Assembly (NCBI RefSeq): GCF_000378825.1
Contig: NZ_KB900388.1
Location: 4,595,901 to 4,659,900 of the forward strand
Direction of reading: 5' to 3'
Source: Salinispora vitiensis
Lineage (GTDB): Bacteria > Actinomycetota > Actinomycetes > Mycobacteriales > Micromonosporaceae
DNA: 64,000 bases
Made by a program: the position numbers and the translations under genes. The stretch's first letter is position 1; each line of letters opens with the position of its first letter. Shown here piece by piece: positions 17,017-26,377 of this stretch. A model generated the notes under the pieces. That model was not told where the DNA came from. It saw only the letters and a program-made list of their open reading frames with translations, and ran no database searches.

Positions 17017-17149
17017 TTTCCGGGGATGATTCATGCGTTCGGGGAGCCGAGCGTAGGCTGCGCAGCGTGGCGTACACGGCGGTTGGGACAATGCTCCGTG
17101 GAGAGGCAACCGGCCCGGACACTACAGAATGTGACAGCGAGACGACTCA

Positions 17150-17896
17150 ATGCGACTGACGGTGTTGGGTTGCGCCGGGAGTTTCCCCGGCCCGGACTCC
17201 CCCTGCTCGGCCTACCTGGTCGAGGCCGCGGGCTTCCGGCTCCTGGTCGACTTCGGCTCCGGGTCGCTGTCGACCCTCCAGCGTTACGTGGGGCTCCACG
17301 CCCCCGACGCGGTTCTCCTCACCCACCTGCACGGTGACCACTTCCTCGACGCCGCGCTCTACGTGGTGGTTCGCCGGTACGCCCCGGACGGCCCCTACCC
17401 GCCGCTGCCGGTCTACGGCCCGGCCGGCACCCCGGAGCGGCTCGCCGCCCTCGCCGGAGCGCCGGACGACACCGTCGAGGATGTGTACCAGTTCTCCGCC
17501 CTGACCCCGGGGACCTTCCCGATCGGCCCGCTGACCGTCACCGTCGACCGGGTCAACCATCCGATCGAGACGTACGGGGTTCGGCTGGAACACAACGGTC
17601 GGGTGCTCTGCTACTCCGCCGACACCGCCCCCTGCGAGGCGCTGCTGCAGCTGGCCCAGGGTGCCGACGTGTTCCTCTGCGAGGCGAGCTACCTCGACGG
17701 GGTGGACAACCCGCCGGATCTGCACCTGACCGGCGGGGAGGCCGGCGAGGTCGCCACCAAGGCCGGCGTCGGGCGGCTGCTGCTGACCCACCTCGTGGCG
17801 GCCTGGGGCAGCGAGGCGCAGACCGTCACCTCCGCCGCCACCGCCTACGCCGGCCCGCTCGAGGTGGTCCGGCCGGGCGCGCGCTACGAGGTCTGA
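17150..17896 (+). CDS. MBL-fold metallohydrolase (RNase Z/phosphodiesterase-like)
   Basis: A 248-residue metallo-beta-lactamase-fold protein. The Zn motif HxHxDH is at His59, His61, Asp63 and His64 (THLHGDHF). Later ligands appear as VNHPIETYG, CYSADTAPC and LLLTHLVAAW. Its order resembles tRNase Z/cyclic phosphodiesterase relatives. It sits upstream of rph (3' RNA trimming) and rdgB, a block common in actinobacteria, but the true substrate is not established. ATG 17150 is the first start. Confidence 0.9.
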   Translation: MRLTVLGCAGSFPGPDSPCSAYLVEAAGFRLLVDFGSGSLSTLQRYVGLHAPDAVLLTHLHGDHFLDAALYVVVRRYAPDGPYPPLPVYGPAGTPERLAALAGAPDDTVEDVYQFSALTPGTFPIGPLTVTVDRVNHPIETYGVRLEHNGRVLCYSADTAPCEALLQLAQGADVFLCEASYLDGVDNPPDLHLTGGEAGEVATKAGVGRLLLTHLVAAWGSEAQTVTSAATAYAGPLEVVRPGARYEV

Positions 17897-17973
17897 CCGG
17901 CGCGGACCGGCCCGCGGCTCGGCGGGCCGAGCCGACCGGGGACACCCCGGGGCGGGCCGCCCTCGCCACCACA

Positions 17974-17979
17974 TAGGGT
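17974..17979 (+). promoter_or_regulatory. -10 hexamer for leaderless rph
   Basis: TAGGGT ends 6 nt before the rph ATG at 17986, with no ribosome-binding site between. Confidence 0.45.
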
Positions 17980-17985
17980 GCAGAC

Positions 17986-18711
17986 ATGGCGCGACCTGAC
18001 GGGCGGCTGCCCGACCACCTCCGACCGGTGACCCTGACCCGCGGCTGGAGCACCCACCCCGAGGGCTCGGTGCTGGTGGAGTTCGGCGCCACCCGGGTGC
18101 TCTGCACCGCGAGCGTCACCGAGGGGGTGCCCCGCTGGCGCAAGGGCTCCGGGCTCGGCTGGGTCACCGCCGAGTACGCCATGCTGCCCCGCGCCACCAA
18201 CACCCGCTCCGACCGGGAGAGTGTCAAGGGGCGGGTCGGTGGGCGTACCCACGAGATTTCCCGGCTGATCGGCCGCAGCCTGCGCGCGTCGATCGACCTG
18301 AAGGCGCTGGGCGAGAACTCCATCGTGCTCGACTGCGACGTGCTCCAGGCCGACGGCGGCACCCGTACCGCCGCGATCACCGGCGCGTACGTGGCGCTGC
18401 ACGACGCGGTGACCTGGCTCGCCACCCGCCGCTCCCTCGCCGGCCGGCCGGAGACGGTGATGCACCGCTCGGTGGCGGCGGTGAGCGTCGGCGTCGTCGC
18501 CGGTGAGCCGCGACTGGACCTCAACTACGCCGAGGACGCGACCGCCGAGGTCGACCTGAACGTGGTCTGTACCGGCGCCGGTGACTTCGTTGAGGTGCAG
18601 GGCACCGGTGAGGCCGGCGTCTTCAGCCGGGGACAGCTCGACGCCCTGCTCGACCTGGCCGTCGCCGGCTGTGTGGAGTTGGCCGAAGCCCAGCGGAAGG
18701 CGCTCTCGTGA
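17986..18711 (+). CDS. rph: Ribonuclease PH
   Basis: A 241-residue phosphorolytic 3'-5' exoribonuclease that trims tRNA 3' ends and works as a hexamer. Typical segments: RPDGRLPDHLRPVTLTRG at the start, GSVLVEFGATRVLCTASV, GWVTAEYAMLPRATNTR, GRTHEISRLIGRSLRA (phosphate-site Arg), LDCDVLQADGGTRTAAITGAY. Full length for the family. The gene is 90 nt after the MBL gene but carries its own leaderless-type promoter. Confidence 0.97.
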   Translation: MARPDGRLPDHLRPVTLTRGWSTHPEGSVLVEFGATRVLCTASVTEGVPRWRKGSGLGWVTAEYAMLPRATNTRSDRESVKGRVGGRTHEISRLIGRSLRASIDLKALGENSIVLDCDVLQADGGTRTAAITGAYVALHDAVTWLATRRSLAGRPETVMHRSVAAVSVGVVAGEPRLDLNYAEDATAEVDLNVVCTGAGDFVEVQGTGEAGVFSRGQLDALLDLAVAGCVELAEAQRKALS

Positions 18712-18760
18712 AGGCGGCTCCGCTGCTGGCTCCCGTGGTCGTGAACGAAGGTGACACCGC

Positions 18761-19375
18761 ATGAACAAGGTCCTGCTCGCCACCCGGAACCGGAAGAAGC
18801 TCATCGAGCTGCAACGCATCCTCGACGGGGCCCTGGGCGCGCACCGGATCGCCCTGGTTGGCCTGGACGACGTCGAGGCCTACCCGGAGCTGCCGGAGAC
18901 CGGCCTGACCTTCGGTGAGAACGCGCTGATCAAGGCCCGGGAGGGCTGCCGGCGCACCGGGTTGCCCACCATCGCCGACGACTCCGGCCTGGCGGTGGAG
19001 GCGCTCAACGGCATGCCCGGTGTCTTCAGTGCCCGCTGGGCCGGCCAGCACGGTGATGACCACGCCAACCTGCAGCTGGTGCTGAACCAGATCGCCGACG
19101 TGCCGGACGAGTATCGGGGCGCGTCCTTCGTCTGCACGGTGGCCCTGGCGCTGCCGGGCGGCAAGGAGCACCTGGTGGACGGTCGGCAGCCCGGTCGCCT
19201 GCTGCGGGAGCCGCACGGCGACGGTGGCTTCGGCTACGACCCGATCTTTCGCGGCGACGGGCAGGATCGGACGAACGCCGAGCTGACGCCGGCGGAGAAG
19301 GACGCGATCAGCCACCGCGGCAAGGCGCTGCGCGAACTGGCGAAGCTGGTCGCCAAGGTGTTGCCGCCGGCCTGA
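18761..19375 (+). CDS. rdgB: XTP/dITP pyrophosphatase (RdgB/HAM1)
   Basis: A 204-residue house-cleaning enzyme that removes deaminated purine nucleotides (XTP, dITP) before they enter DNA or RNA. It shows LLATRNRKKLIEL at the N-terminus (triphosphate grip), LTFGENALIKA, the ADDSGL metal site, GVFSARWAG, and the C-terminal FGYDPIF and SHRGKAL. ATG 18761 lies 49 nt after rph; the rph-rdgB pair is widely conserved. A strong bidirectional hairpin follows. Confidence 0.97.
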   Translation: MNKVLLATRNRKKLIELQRILDGALGAHRIALVGLDDVEAYPELPETGLTFGENALIKAREGCRRTGLPTIADDSGLAVEALNGMPGVFSARWAGQHGDDHANLQLVLNQIADVPDEYRGASFVCTVALALPGGKEHLVDGRQPGRLLREPHGDGGFGYDPIFRGDGQDRTNAELTPAEKDAISHRGKALRELAKLVAKVLPPA

Positions 19376-19386
19376 CCGGCCGTACT

Positions 19387-19422
19387 CGGGCAGCGGCTAC
19401 CGAACTCGGCAGCCGCTGCCCG
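19387..19422. terminator. Bidirectional hairpin between rdgB and hutH
   Basis: A perfect 12-bp stem (arms 19387-19398 and 19411-19422; CGGGCAGCGGCT with its complement) has a 12-nt loop. It lies between two convergent genes and could end transcription from both sides. Confidence 0.82.
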
Positions 19423-19436
19423 GCTGCGCAGGAGGG

Positions 19437-20975
19437 TCAGGCCAGCTTCCCGACCTCACGTTCGATGGCCGCCCGAAGCTCGGGGCCGGCGATCACCGTA
19501 CGGGCGGCCTCCAGCACCGGGGCGAGGAAGATATCCGGGCCGGGCTCACCGGCGGCCCCGGCCAACGCGGCGATGGCGGCCCGTCCGGCCGGCGACGGCT
19601 GTAGCGGCGCCCGGAGCTGGAGCCCGCGGACCGCGGCGAGAAGCTCGACCGCGAGCAGACTGGTCAGGTTGTCCAGGACGGTCCGCAGCTTCTTGGTCGC
19701 CGCCCAGCCCATCGACACGTGGTCTTCCTGCATACCGCTGGTGGGCAGGGAGTCCACCGAGGCGGGGGCGGCGAGTCGGCGGTTCTCCGCGACGATGCCG
19801 GCCGCCGTGTACTGGGCGATCATCAGCCCGGAGTTGACTCCGGCGTCGGGGGAGAGGAACGCCGGCAGGTCCCGGGAGCGGGTCACGTCGAGCAGCCGGT
19901 CCACCCGCCGCTCGGCGATCGCGCCGACCTCGGCGGCGGCGACGGCGAGGAAGTCCGCGGCGAAACCGAGCGGCGCGCCGTGGAAGTTCCCGGTGGACTC
20001 GACCCGGCCGTCCGGCAGGACCACCGGGTTGTCCACCACCGAGACCAGTTCCCGGCCCGCCACCTGTCGGGCGAAGTCCAGGGTGTCCCGTGCCGCGCCG
20101 GCGACCTGCGGCGCGCACCGCATCGAGTACGCGTCCTGCACCGCGTGCACCACGTCGTCGCGGTGCGACGCCATTACCGCCGAGTCCTGGAGCAGGCGGT
20201 GGATGTTCGCCGCCGAGGTGGCCTGCCCCGGGTGCGGCCGGATGGTGTGCAGCTCGGGCTGGAACGGCCGGTCGGTGCCGAGCATCGCCTCGATGGCCAG
20301 GGCGGCCGTCACGTCGGCCAGGGTGAACAGGTGCGCGGCGTCGTCGTTGGCCATCAGCAGCATGCCGAGCATGCCGTCGGTGCCGTTGATCAGCGCCAGC
20401 CCTTCCTTGGCGGCCAGCTCGATCGGCGTGATACCGGCCCGGCGCAGCGCATCGGCGGCCGGGATCCGGTCACCGGTCGCGCCCAGCACCCAGCCCTCGC
20501 CGAGTAGCGCCAGCGCGCAGTGCGCCAGCGGCGCCAGGTCCCCGGAGGCCCCCAGCGAACCGTGCTCGGGCACCCACGGGGTGACATCGTGGTTGAGCAG
20601 GTCAACCAGGGCGGTGGCGACCAGCGGCCGGACCCCGGAGCGGCCGAACGCGAGGGAACGGACGCGCAGCAGCATCATCGCCCGCACCACCTCGCGGGGC
20701 ATGGGGGTCCCCACCCCGGCGGCGTGCGAACGGATCAGCGCGTGCTGTAGCTCGGCCCGCCGCTGCGGGGCGACGAAGGTGTTGGCGAGCGCCCCGAAGC
20801 CGGTGCTCACGCCGTACACCGGCTGGCCGGCGGCCTCGATCCCGTCCACGACGGACCGGCTGTTGGCCATCGCGTCGATCGCCGTCGGGTCGAGGACGAC
20901 CTTGGCGTTGCCGCGGGCGACGGCGAGTACGTCGGCGGGGGTGACCCCGGTTGGCTGAATGACTACGGTCGACAT
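19437..20975 (-). CDS. hutH: Histidine ammonia-lyase
   Basis: A 512-residue enzyme that deaminates L-histidine to urocanate, the first step of histidine use. The Ala143-Ser144-Gly145 triad of GSLGASGDLAPLAH cyclises to the MIO electrophile; VYGVSTGFGALA (residues ~53-64) and the QEDHVSMG stretch are also present. It is the last gene of a reverse-strand operon and its start overlaps the hutI end by 13 nt. Family length is normal. All catalytic motifs are intact. Confidence 0.97.
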   Translation of the reverse strand: MSTVVIQPTGVTPADVLAVARGNAKVVLDPTAIDAMANSRSVVDGIEAAGQPVYGVSTGFGALANTFVAPQRRAELQHALIRSHAAGVGTPMPREVVRAMMLLRVRSLAFGRSGVRPLVATALVDLLNHDVTPWVPEHGSLGASGDLAPLAHCALALLGEGWVLGATGDRIPAADALRRAGITPIELAAKEGLALINGTDGMLGMLLMANDDAAHLFTLADVTAALAIEAMLGTDRPFQPELHTIRPHPGQATSAANIHRLLQDSAVMASHRDDVVHAVQDAYSMRCAPQVAGAARDTLDFARQVAGRELVSVVDNPVVLPDGRVESTGNFHGAPLGFAADFLAVAAAEVGAIAERRVDRLLDVTRSRDLPAFLSPDAGVNSGLMIAQYTAAGIVAENRRLAAPASVDSLPTSGMQEDHVSMGWAATKKLRTVLDNLTSLLAVELLAAVRGLQLRAPLQPSPAGRAAIAALAGAAGEPGPDIFLAPVLEAARTVIAGPELRAAIEREVGKLA

Positions 20976-22141
20976 TGCGGTACTCCGTTGTGCAGGACCT
21001 GGCGGATCAGTGGAACCCCCGGCCGGTAGGCCAGGTGCAGGTGGGACGGGGCGTCGAGGATCATCAGGTCGGCCCGGGCGCCCGGCGCCAGCCGACCCAC
21101 GTCGGTTCGGCGCAGCGCCGCGGCGCCGCCGGCGGTCGCCGCCCAGACCGCCTCGGAGGGGCTCATCCGCATTTCCCGGACGGCCAGCGCGATGCAGAAC
21201 GGCACCGACGAGGTGTACGACGACCCGGGGTTGCAGTCGGTGGCCAGCGCCACGGTCACGCCCGCGTCGAGTAGCCGCCGGGCGTCCGGGTAGGGCGAGC
21301 GGGTGGAGAACTCCGCCCCCGGCAACAGGGTGGCCACGGTCGTTCCGTCGGCCCCGACGAGCGCGTCAACGTCGGCGTCGGTGAGGTGGGTGCAGTGGTC
21401 GACGCTGGCCACCCCCAGCTCCACCCCGAGCTGGACCCCCGGGCCCGGACCAAGCTGGTTGGCGTGTAGCCGGGTGCCCAGCCCGGCGGCCCGGCCACGG
21501 GTCAGGATCGCGCGGGTGTGGTCGGCGTCGAAGGCGCCCCGCTCGCAGAAGACATCCACCCAGCGGGCGTACGGCGCGGCGGCGGCGAGCATCGGGCCGC
21601 AGACCAGGTCGACGTAGTCGTCGGGCCGGTCGGCGTACTCGGCGGGGACGAGGTGCGCCCCGAGGAAGGTGGTCTCCGAGCTCACCTCGGCGGCGATCCG
21701 CAGCGAGCGAGCCTCGTCGGCGACGGTGAGGCCGTACCCGCTCTTGATCTCGATGGTGGTGGTGCCCTGCCGCAGCGCCTCCGCGTGCAGCCGGCGGGCG
21801 TTTGCGCGTAGCTCGTCGTCGGTGGCGGCCCGGGTCGCGCCGACCGTGGTGCGGATGCCGCCGCCGGTGTACGGCTCGCCGGCCATCCGGGCGGCGAACT
21901 CGACCGCCCGGTCCCCGGCGAAGACCAGGTGGGCGTGGCTGTCCACGAAGCCGGGCAGCACGGCCGCCGAGTCGGCGTCGATACGTTGGTCGGCGGCGGG
22001 CGCCTCCCCGCTCGGCCCGACCCAGGCCACCACGCCGTCCTCGACGAGCAGGGCGGCGTCGCGGCGGATGCCCAGCGGCCCCTCTCCGGCGGCCGTGTTG
22101 GTGACCAGCTCTCCGATGTTGTCCAGCAGCAGGCTACCCAT
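20963..22141 (-). CDS. hutI: Imidazolonepropionase
   Basis: A 392-residue amidohydrolase-fold enzyme that opens 4-imidazolone-5-propionate to N-formimino-L-glutamate (third step). The metal motif HxH is DSHAHLVFAGDR (about residues 68-79). Others are QGTTTIEIKSGYGL, LHANQLGPGPG, SVDHCTHL and ALATDCNPGSSYTSS. It starts at ATG 22141, overlapping hutF by 8 nt, and overlaps hutH by 13 nt, which indicates translational coupling. Confidence 0.97.
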   Translation of the reverse strand: MGSLLLDNIGELVTNTAAGEGPLGIRRDAALLVEDGVVAWVGPSGEAPAADQRIDADSAAVLPGFVDSHAHLVFAGDRAVEFAARMAGEPYTGGGIRTTVGATRAATDDELRANARRLHAEALRQGTTTIEIKSGYGLTVADEARSLRIAAEVSSETTFLGAHLVPAEYADRPDDYVDLVCGPMLAAAAPYARWVDVFCERGAFDADHTRAILTRGRAAGLGTRLHANQLGPGPGVQLGVELGVASVDHCTHLTDADVDALVGADGTTVATLLPGAEFSTRSPYPDARRLLDAGVTVALATDCNPGSSYTSSVPFCIALAVREMRMSPSEAVWAATAGGAAALRRTDVGRLAPGARADLMILDAPSHLHLAYRPGVPLIRQVLHNGVPQCRP

Positions 22142-23495
22142 GCGCTCCGGTCACCTCCCCGATCGACGTGGCCAGCTCGGTGGGGACGTCGACGCTGCGG
22201 TGCCGTCCGTCCTGCACCACCACCTCGCCATCCACCACCACCTGGTGCACATCCCCCGCGGTGGCGGCGAAGAACGCACCGGCCGCCGGTACCCCCGCGG
22301 TCCGCGGGCTGTCCAGCCGGACGGTGACCAGGTCGGCCCGGTCGCCCACGGCCAGCCGGCCGGCATCGCCCCAGCCGAGGGCGGCGTGCCCGGCGGAGGT
22401 GGCCGCGGTGACCAGCTCGCCGACGGTGAAGTGGCCGCGCTGCCGGGTGCGAAGCCGCTCGTCCAGCTCCACCGCGCGCGCCTCCTCGAAGAGGTCCACC
22501 ACCGCGTGGCTGTCGCTGCCGAGACTCAGCGGGCTGCCGGCGTTGGCCAGCCGGCGGGCCGGTCCGATCCCGTCGGCGAGGTCCCGCTCGGTGGTGGGGC
22601 AGAGGCAGACCCCGGTGCGGCTCTCCCCGAGCAGGGCCACGTCCGAGCTGGTGGGGTGGGTGGCGTGCACGGCGGTGGTGTGCTGGTCGAGTACTCCCCG
22701 GTCGGCCAGCAGCCGGGTGGGGGTGCAGCCGTGCGCGGCCCGGCAGGCATCGTTCTCGGCCGGCTGCTCGGAGAGGTGCAGGTGCAGCGGGACGCCCCGC
22801 TCCCGTGCCGCGTCGGCCACCGTCGCCAGCTGGTCGGCGGGCACGGCGCGCACCGAGTGGATCGCCGCGCCCACCCGTACGTGGGCGTCGGTGGGGTCGA
22901 ACGCCGCCGCCCGCTTCGCCCAGCGCAGGGCGTCACCGTCGCCGAAGCGTCGCTGCGGCCCGGCCAGCGGCTCACCGGCCACGCTGGCGGTCAGGTAGCA
23001 GGCGTCCAGCAGGGTCAGCCGGATCCCGGCGTGCGCCGCCGCCTCGACCAGGGCGGCGCCCATCGCGTTCGGGTCGGCGTACGGGGTGCCGTCCGGGCCG
23101 TGGTGCAGGTAGTGGAACTCGCCGACGCAGGTGATTCCGGCCAGCGCCATCTCCGCGTACCCGGCCCGGGCGAGCGCGAGGTAGCTCTCCGGGTCCAGCC
23201 GGGCGGCCACCTCGTACATCCGGTCCCGCCAGGTCCAGAAGTCGCCGCGACCGCCGTGGGTGCGGCCGCGCAACGCGCGGTGAAAGGCGTGCGAGTGCGC
23301 GTTGGCCAGCCCCGGCAGGGTCAGCCCGGGCAGGCGGACCGCGTCGGCGAGGACCTCGACCCCGGTTGTCGGCCGGCCCTCGGTGGTCAGCGGGGTAACC
23401 CCGGTGATCCGGCCGGCGGCGGTCTCGATCAGCACGTCCGGGGTCGGCTCGGGCTGCTCGGGTAGCCACGCGTACTCGGCCAGCCAGCGGGTCAT
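22134..23495 (-). CDS. hutF: Formimidoylglutamate deiminase
   Basis: A 453-residue amidohydrolase converting N-formimino-L-glutamate to N-formyl-L-glutamate and ammonia, the branch that avoids formamide. Metal ligands are in LANAHSHAFHRALRGRTHG, HLHLSEQPAEN, AVHATHP and SLGSDSHAVVDLFEEAR. ATG 23495 overlaps the upstream M20 gene stop by 4 nt (ATGA). The presence of HutF means that a formylglutamate hydrolase is needed next; the adjacent M20 enzyme is the only candidate in the operon. Confidence 0.94.
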   Translation of the reverse strand: MTRWLAEYAWLPEQPEPTPDVLIETAAGRITGVTPLTTEGRPTTGVEVLADAVRLPGLTLPGLANAHSHAFHRALRGRTHGGRGDFWTWRDRMYEVAARLDPESYLALARAGYAEMALAGITCVGEFHYLHHGPDGTPYADPNAMGAALVEAAAHAGIRLTLLDACYLTASVAGEPLAGPQRRFGDGDALRWAKRAAAFDPTDAHVRVGAAIHSVRAVPADQLATVADAARERGVPLHLHLSEQPAENDACRAAHGCTPTRLLADRGVLDQHTTAVHATHPTSSDVALLGESRTGVCLCPTTERDLADGIGPARRLANAGSPLSLGSDSHAVVDLFEEARAVELDERLRTRQRGHFTVGELVTAATSAGHAALGWGDAGRLAVGDRADLVTVRLDSPRTAGVPAAGAFFAATAGDVHQVVVDGEVVVQDGRHRSVDVPTELATSIGEVTGAHG

Positions 23496-24706
23496 GTCAG
23501 CTCCTCCAGCGCGGCGGCGAGGGCTTGCACCCCGGCCGCGCAGTCGTCGTCGTTCGCCGACTCCGCGGGGGAGTGCGACACCCCGGTGGGGTTGCGGACG
23601 AAGAGCATCGCGGTGGGCAGGTGTCCGGCCAGCACACCGGCGTCGTGCCCGGCCCCGGTCGGCAGCACCGGCGCGTCCAGCAGCCGGGCGAGCCGGTCGG
23701 CCAACCCGCCGTCGAACGCGACGAGGGGCGTGGCCGACTCCTCGGTCAACCGCAGCCCGGTGCCGTCGCGCCGGGCCCGCTCGGCGGCCCGGTCGTGGAC
23801 CGCCTCGACCAGCCCGGCGAGGGTCTCCGGCTCGGCCGCGCGGGCGTCCAGCCAGCCGGTGACCGCAGACGGGATGGCGTTCGTGGCGTTCGGCTCCACC
23901 CGTACCCGGCCGACCGTGGCATGGGCGCCGAGCCGCCGGGCCTCCTTGTTCGCGGCGAGCACCGTGAACGCGTACGTGAGCATCGGGTCGCGGCGGTCCA
24001 TCATCCGGGTCGTACCCGCGTGGTTTCCCTCGCCGGTGAAGTCGAAACGCCACCGGCCGTGCGGCCAGATCGCGCTGGCGACGGCGACCGGCGCGTCCTG
24101 CTCGACCAGGGCCCGGCCCTGCTCGACGTGGAGCTCGACGAAGGCGGCGAAGCGGCCGAGCAGCTCCGGCCGGGCGCCGGCCGGCAGGCCGCCCAGCGCC
24201 TCGGCGAAGCTCACCCCGGACGGGTCGCGCAGCTCGGCCGCCTGCTCGACCGGCAGCGCCCCGGTGAGCAGCCGAGACCCCAGACACGGTACGCCGAACC
24301 GGGCGCCCTCCTCCTCCACGAAGGCGGCGACCGCGATCGGCCGGGTGGGGGTGGTGCCGGCGGCACGGAGCTCGTCCACGGCGAGGAAGGAGCTGACGAT
24401 GCCGAGCGGCCCGTCGTACGCCCCGCCGTGCGGTACCGAGTCGAAGTGGCTGCCGGTGAGCACCGCGTTCCCCGCCTCCGGGGCGCCCCACCAGGCGAAC
24501 AGGTTCCCGTTGCCGTCCTCGGTCACCGGCATGTCGCGCTGGTCGGCCTGGGCCCGGAACCACTCCCGCAGCCGCAGCTCCGGGTCGGTCAGCGCGTACC
24601 GCAGGTACCCGCCGCTACGGTCGTCCCGGCCGATCGGCGCGATCTCGTCCCAGAGCCGCCGGAACCTGCGCGGAAGGGAGCCCTCCACCACCGGATGCGT
24701 CAACAC
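23492..24706 (-). CDS. M20-family amidohydrolase in hut operon (allantoate amidohydrolase-like; candidate formylglutamate hydrolase)
   Basis: A 404-residue Zn/Mn enzyme of the M20/N-carbamoyl amino acid hydrolase family. The metal site includes GSHFDSVPHGGAYDGPLG and VEEEGARFG; FVELHVEQGRALVEQ and the dimerisation-domain segment EGNHAGTTRM are also typical. GTG 24706 follows AAGGAG. Its sequence points to allantoate amidohydrolase or related N-acyl/N-carbamoyl hydrolases. It sits inside the hut operon, coupled to hutF, and no HutG is present. By inference it performs the last step, N-formylglutamate to glutamate plus formate. Similar placement is known in Streptomyces hut loci. Confidence 0.85.
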   Translation of the reverse strand: MLTHPVVEGSLPRRFRRLWDEIAPIGRDDRSGGYLRYALTDPELRLREWFRAQADQRDMPVTEDGNGNLFAWWGAPEAGNAVLTGSHFDSVPHGGAYDGPLGIVSSFLAVDELRAAGTTPTRPIAVAAFVEEEGARFGVPCLGSRLLTGALPVEQAAELRDPSGVSFAEALGGLPAGARPELLGRFAAFVELHVEQGRALVEQDAPVAVASAIWPHGRWRFDFTGEGNHAGTTRMMDRRDPMLTYAFTVLAANKEARRLGAHATVGRVRVEPNATNAIPSAVTGWLDARAAEPETLAGLVEAVHDRAAERARRDGTGLRLTEESATPLVAFDGGLADRLARLLDAPVLPTGAGHDAGVLAGHLPTAMLFVRNPTGVSHSPAESANDDDCAAGVQALAAALEELT

Positions 24707-24716
24707 GAAGCTCTCC

Positions 24717-26366
24717 TTACGCCGTCGCCATCGGGATCTGCAGGCCGGTCTGCTCGGCGACCTGCCGGGCGTCGTCGTAACCGGCGTCAACGTGCCGTAC
24801 GACGCCCATCGCCGGATCGTTGGTGAGGACTCGTTCGATCTTCTGCCCGGCGAGGGCGCTGCCGTCGGCGACGCAGACCTGGCCGGCGTGGATGGAGCGG
24901 CCGATCCCGACCCCGCCACCGTGGTGGAGGGAGACCCAGGAGGCCCCGCTGGCGGTGTTTACCAGGGCGTTGAGCAGCGGCCAGTCGGCGATCGCGTCGG
25001 AGCCGTCGGCCATCGCCTCGGTCTCCCGGTACGGGCTGGCGACGCTACCGCAGTCCAGATGGTCCCGGCCGATGACCACCGGCGCGGAGAGCTCTCCGGC
25101 CGCGACCATCTCGTTGAACCGTACCCCGGCCCGGTCCCGTTCGCCGTAGCCGAGCCAGCAGATCCGGGCCGGCAGCCCCTGGAACGCCACCCGGTCGCCG
25201 GCCATCCGGATCCAGCGGGCCAGCTGCTCGTTCTCTGGGAAGAGTTCGAGGATGGCCCGGTCGGTGGCGGCGATGTCGGCCGGGTCGCCGGAGAGCGCCG
25301 CCCACCGGAACGGGCCCTTGCCCTCACAGAACAGCGGCCGGATGTAGGCGGGCACGAAACCCGGGAAGTCGAAGGCGCGCGAGTAGCCACCGAGCTGCGC
25401 CTCGCCGCGGATCGAGTTGCCGTAGTCGAAGACCTCGGCGCCCGCGTCGAGGAAGCCCACCATCGCCTCGACGTGGCGGGCCATCGACGCGCGGGCCCGG
25501 TCGGTGAACTCGGTCGGCTTGGCCGCCGCGTAGTCGCGGGCGTCGGCCAGCTCAACCCCCTCCGGCAGGTACGACAGCGGGTCGTGCGCGCTGGTCTGGT
25601 CGGTGACCACGTCCACCGGGACGCCGCGGCGCAGCAGCTCGGGGAAGATGGTGGCCGCGTTGCCGACCACGCCGATGCTGCGCGCCCGCCGTTCGTCGCG
25701 GGCGGCGGTCGCCCGCTGCACCGCGTCGTCGAGCGAGTCGGCGACCTCGTCCAGGTAGCGTTCGCGTACCCGGCGTTCGAGGCGGGAGCGGTCGACGTCC
25801 ACGATCAGGCAGGCGCCGTCGTTCATGGTCACGGCGAGCGGTTGTGCCCCGCCCATCCCGCCGCAGCCGGCGGTCAGCGTCAGCGTGCCGGCCAGCGACC
25901 CGCCGAACCGCTTCGCGGCGACGGCGGCGAACGTCTCGTAGGTGCCCTGGAGGATGCCCTGGGTGCCGATGTAGATCCACGACCCGGCGGTCATCTGCCC
26001 GTACATGGTCAGGCCGAGCTGCTCCAGCCGGCGGAACTCCGGCCAGGTGGCCCAGTCGCCGACCAGGTTGGAGTTGGCCAGCAGCACCCGCGGCGCCCAC
26101 TCGTGGGTCCGCATCACCGCGACCGGCCGGCCGGACTGCACCAGCATCGTCTCGTCGTCGCGCAGGTCGGTGAGGGTGTTCAACAGCGCGCGGTACGACG
26201 GCCAGTCCCGCGCGGCCTTCCCGGTGCCGCCGTAGACGACCAGGTCTTCGGGGCGTTCGGCCACCTCCGGGTCGAGGTTGTTCATCAGCATCCGCCGTGC
26301 GGCTTCCTGGGGCCAGCTTCGGGCGGTGAGGGTGGTACCGCGCGCGGCGCGGATCGGCTGGGTCAT
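24717..26366 (-). CDS. hutU: Urocanate hydratase
   Basis: A 549-residue NAD-dependent enzyme that hydrates urocanate to imidazolone propionate (second step). Features: VVYGGTGKAARDWPSY, GSWIYIGTQGILQGTYETF, the NAD site ...TAGCGGMGGAQP, SIGVVGNAATIFPEL, and GGGVGIGRSIHAGQVCVADG near the C-terminus. ATG 26366 has the near-perfect AGGAGG upstream, 11 nt after the regulator stop. It is the first structural gene of the operon and normal in length. Confidence 0.97.
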   Translation of the reverse strand: MTQPIRAARGTTLTARSWPQEAARRMLMNNLDPEVAERPEDLVVYGGTGKAARDWPSYRALLNTLTDLRDDETMLVQSGRPVAVMRTHEWAPRVLLANSNLVGDWATWPEFRRLEQLGLTMYGQMTAGSWIYIGTQGILQGTYETFAAVAAKRFGGSLAGTLTLTAGCGGMGGAQPLAVTMNDGACLIVDVDRSRLERRVRERYLDEVADSLDDAVQRATAARDERRARSIGVVGNAATIFPELLRRGVPVDVVTDQTSAHDPLSYLPEGVELADARDYAAAKPTEFTDRARASMARHVEAMVGFLDAGAEVFDYGNSIRGEAQLGGYSRAFDFPGFVPAYIRPLFCEGKGPFRWAALSGDPADIAATDRAILELFPENEQLARWIRMAGDRVAFQGLPARICWLGYGERDRAGVRFNEMVAAGELSAPVVIGRDHLDCGSVASPYRETEAMADGSDAIADWPLLNALVNTASGASWVSLHHGGGVGIGRSIHAGQVCVADGSALAGQKIERVLTNDPAMGVVRHVDAGYDDARQVAEQTGLQIPMATA

Positions 26367-26377
26367 AGGGGAACCTC

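Noticed and set aside
22134..24563. One 809-codon fusion frame on the minus strand covering hutF and part of the M20 gene
   Set aside because: The first half is out of frame with the M20 gene. HutF starts at 23495 with an ATGA overlap, so the upstream extension is spurious.
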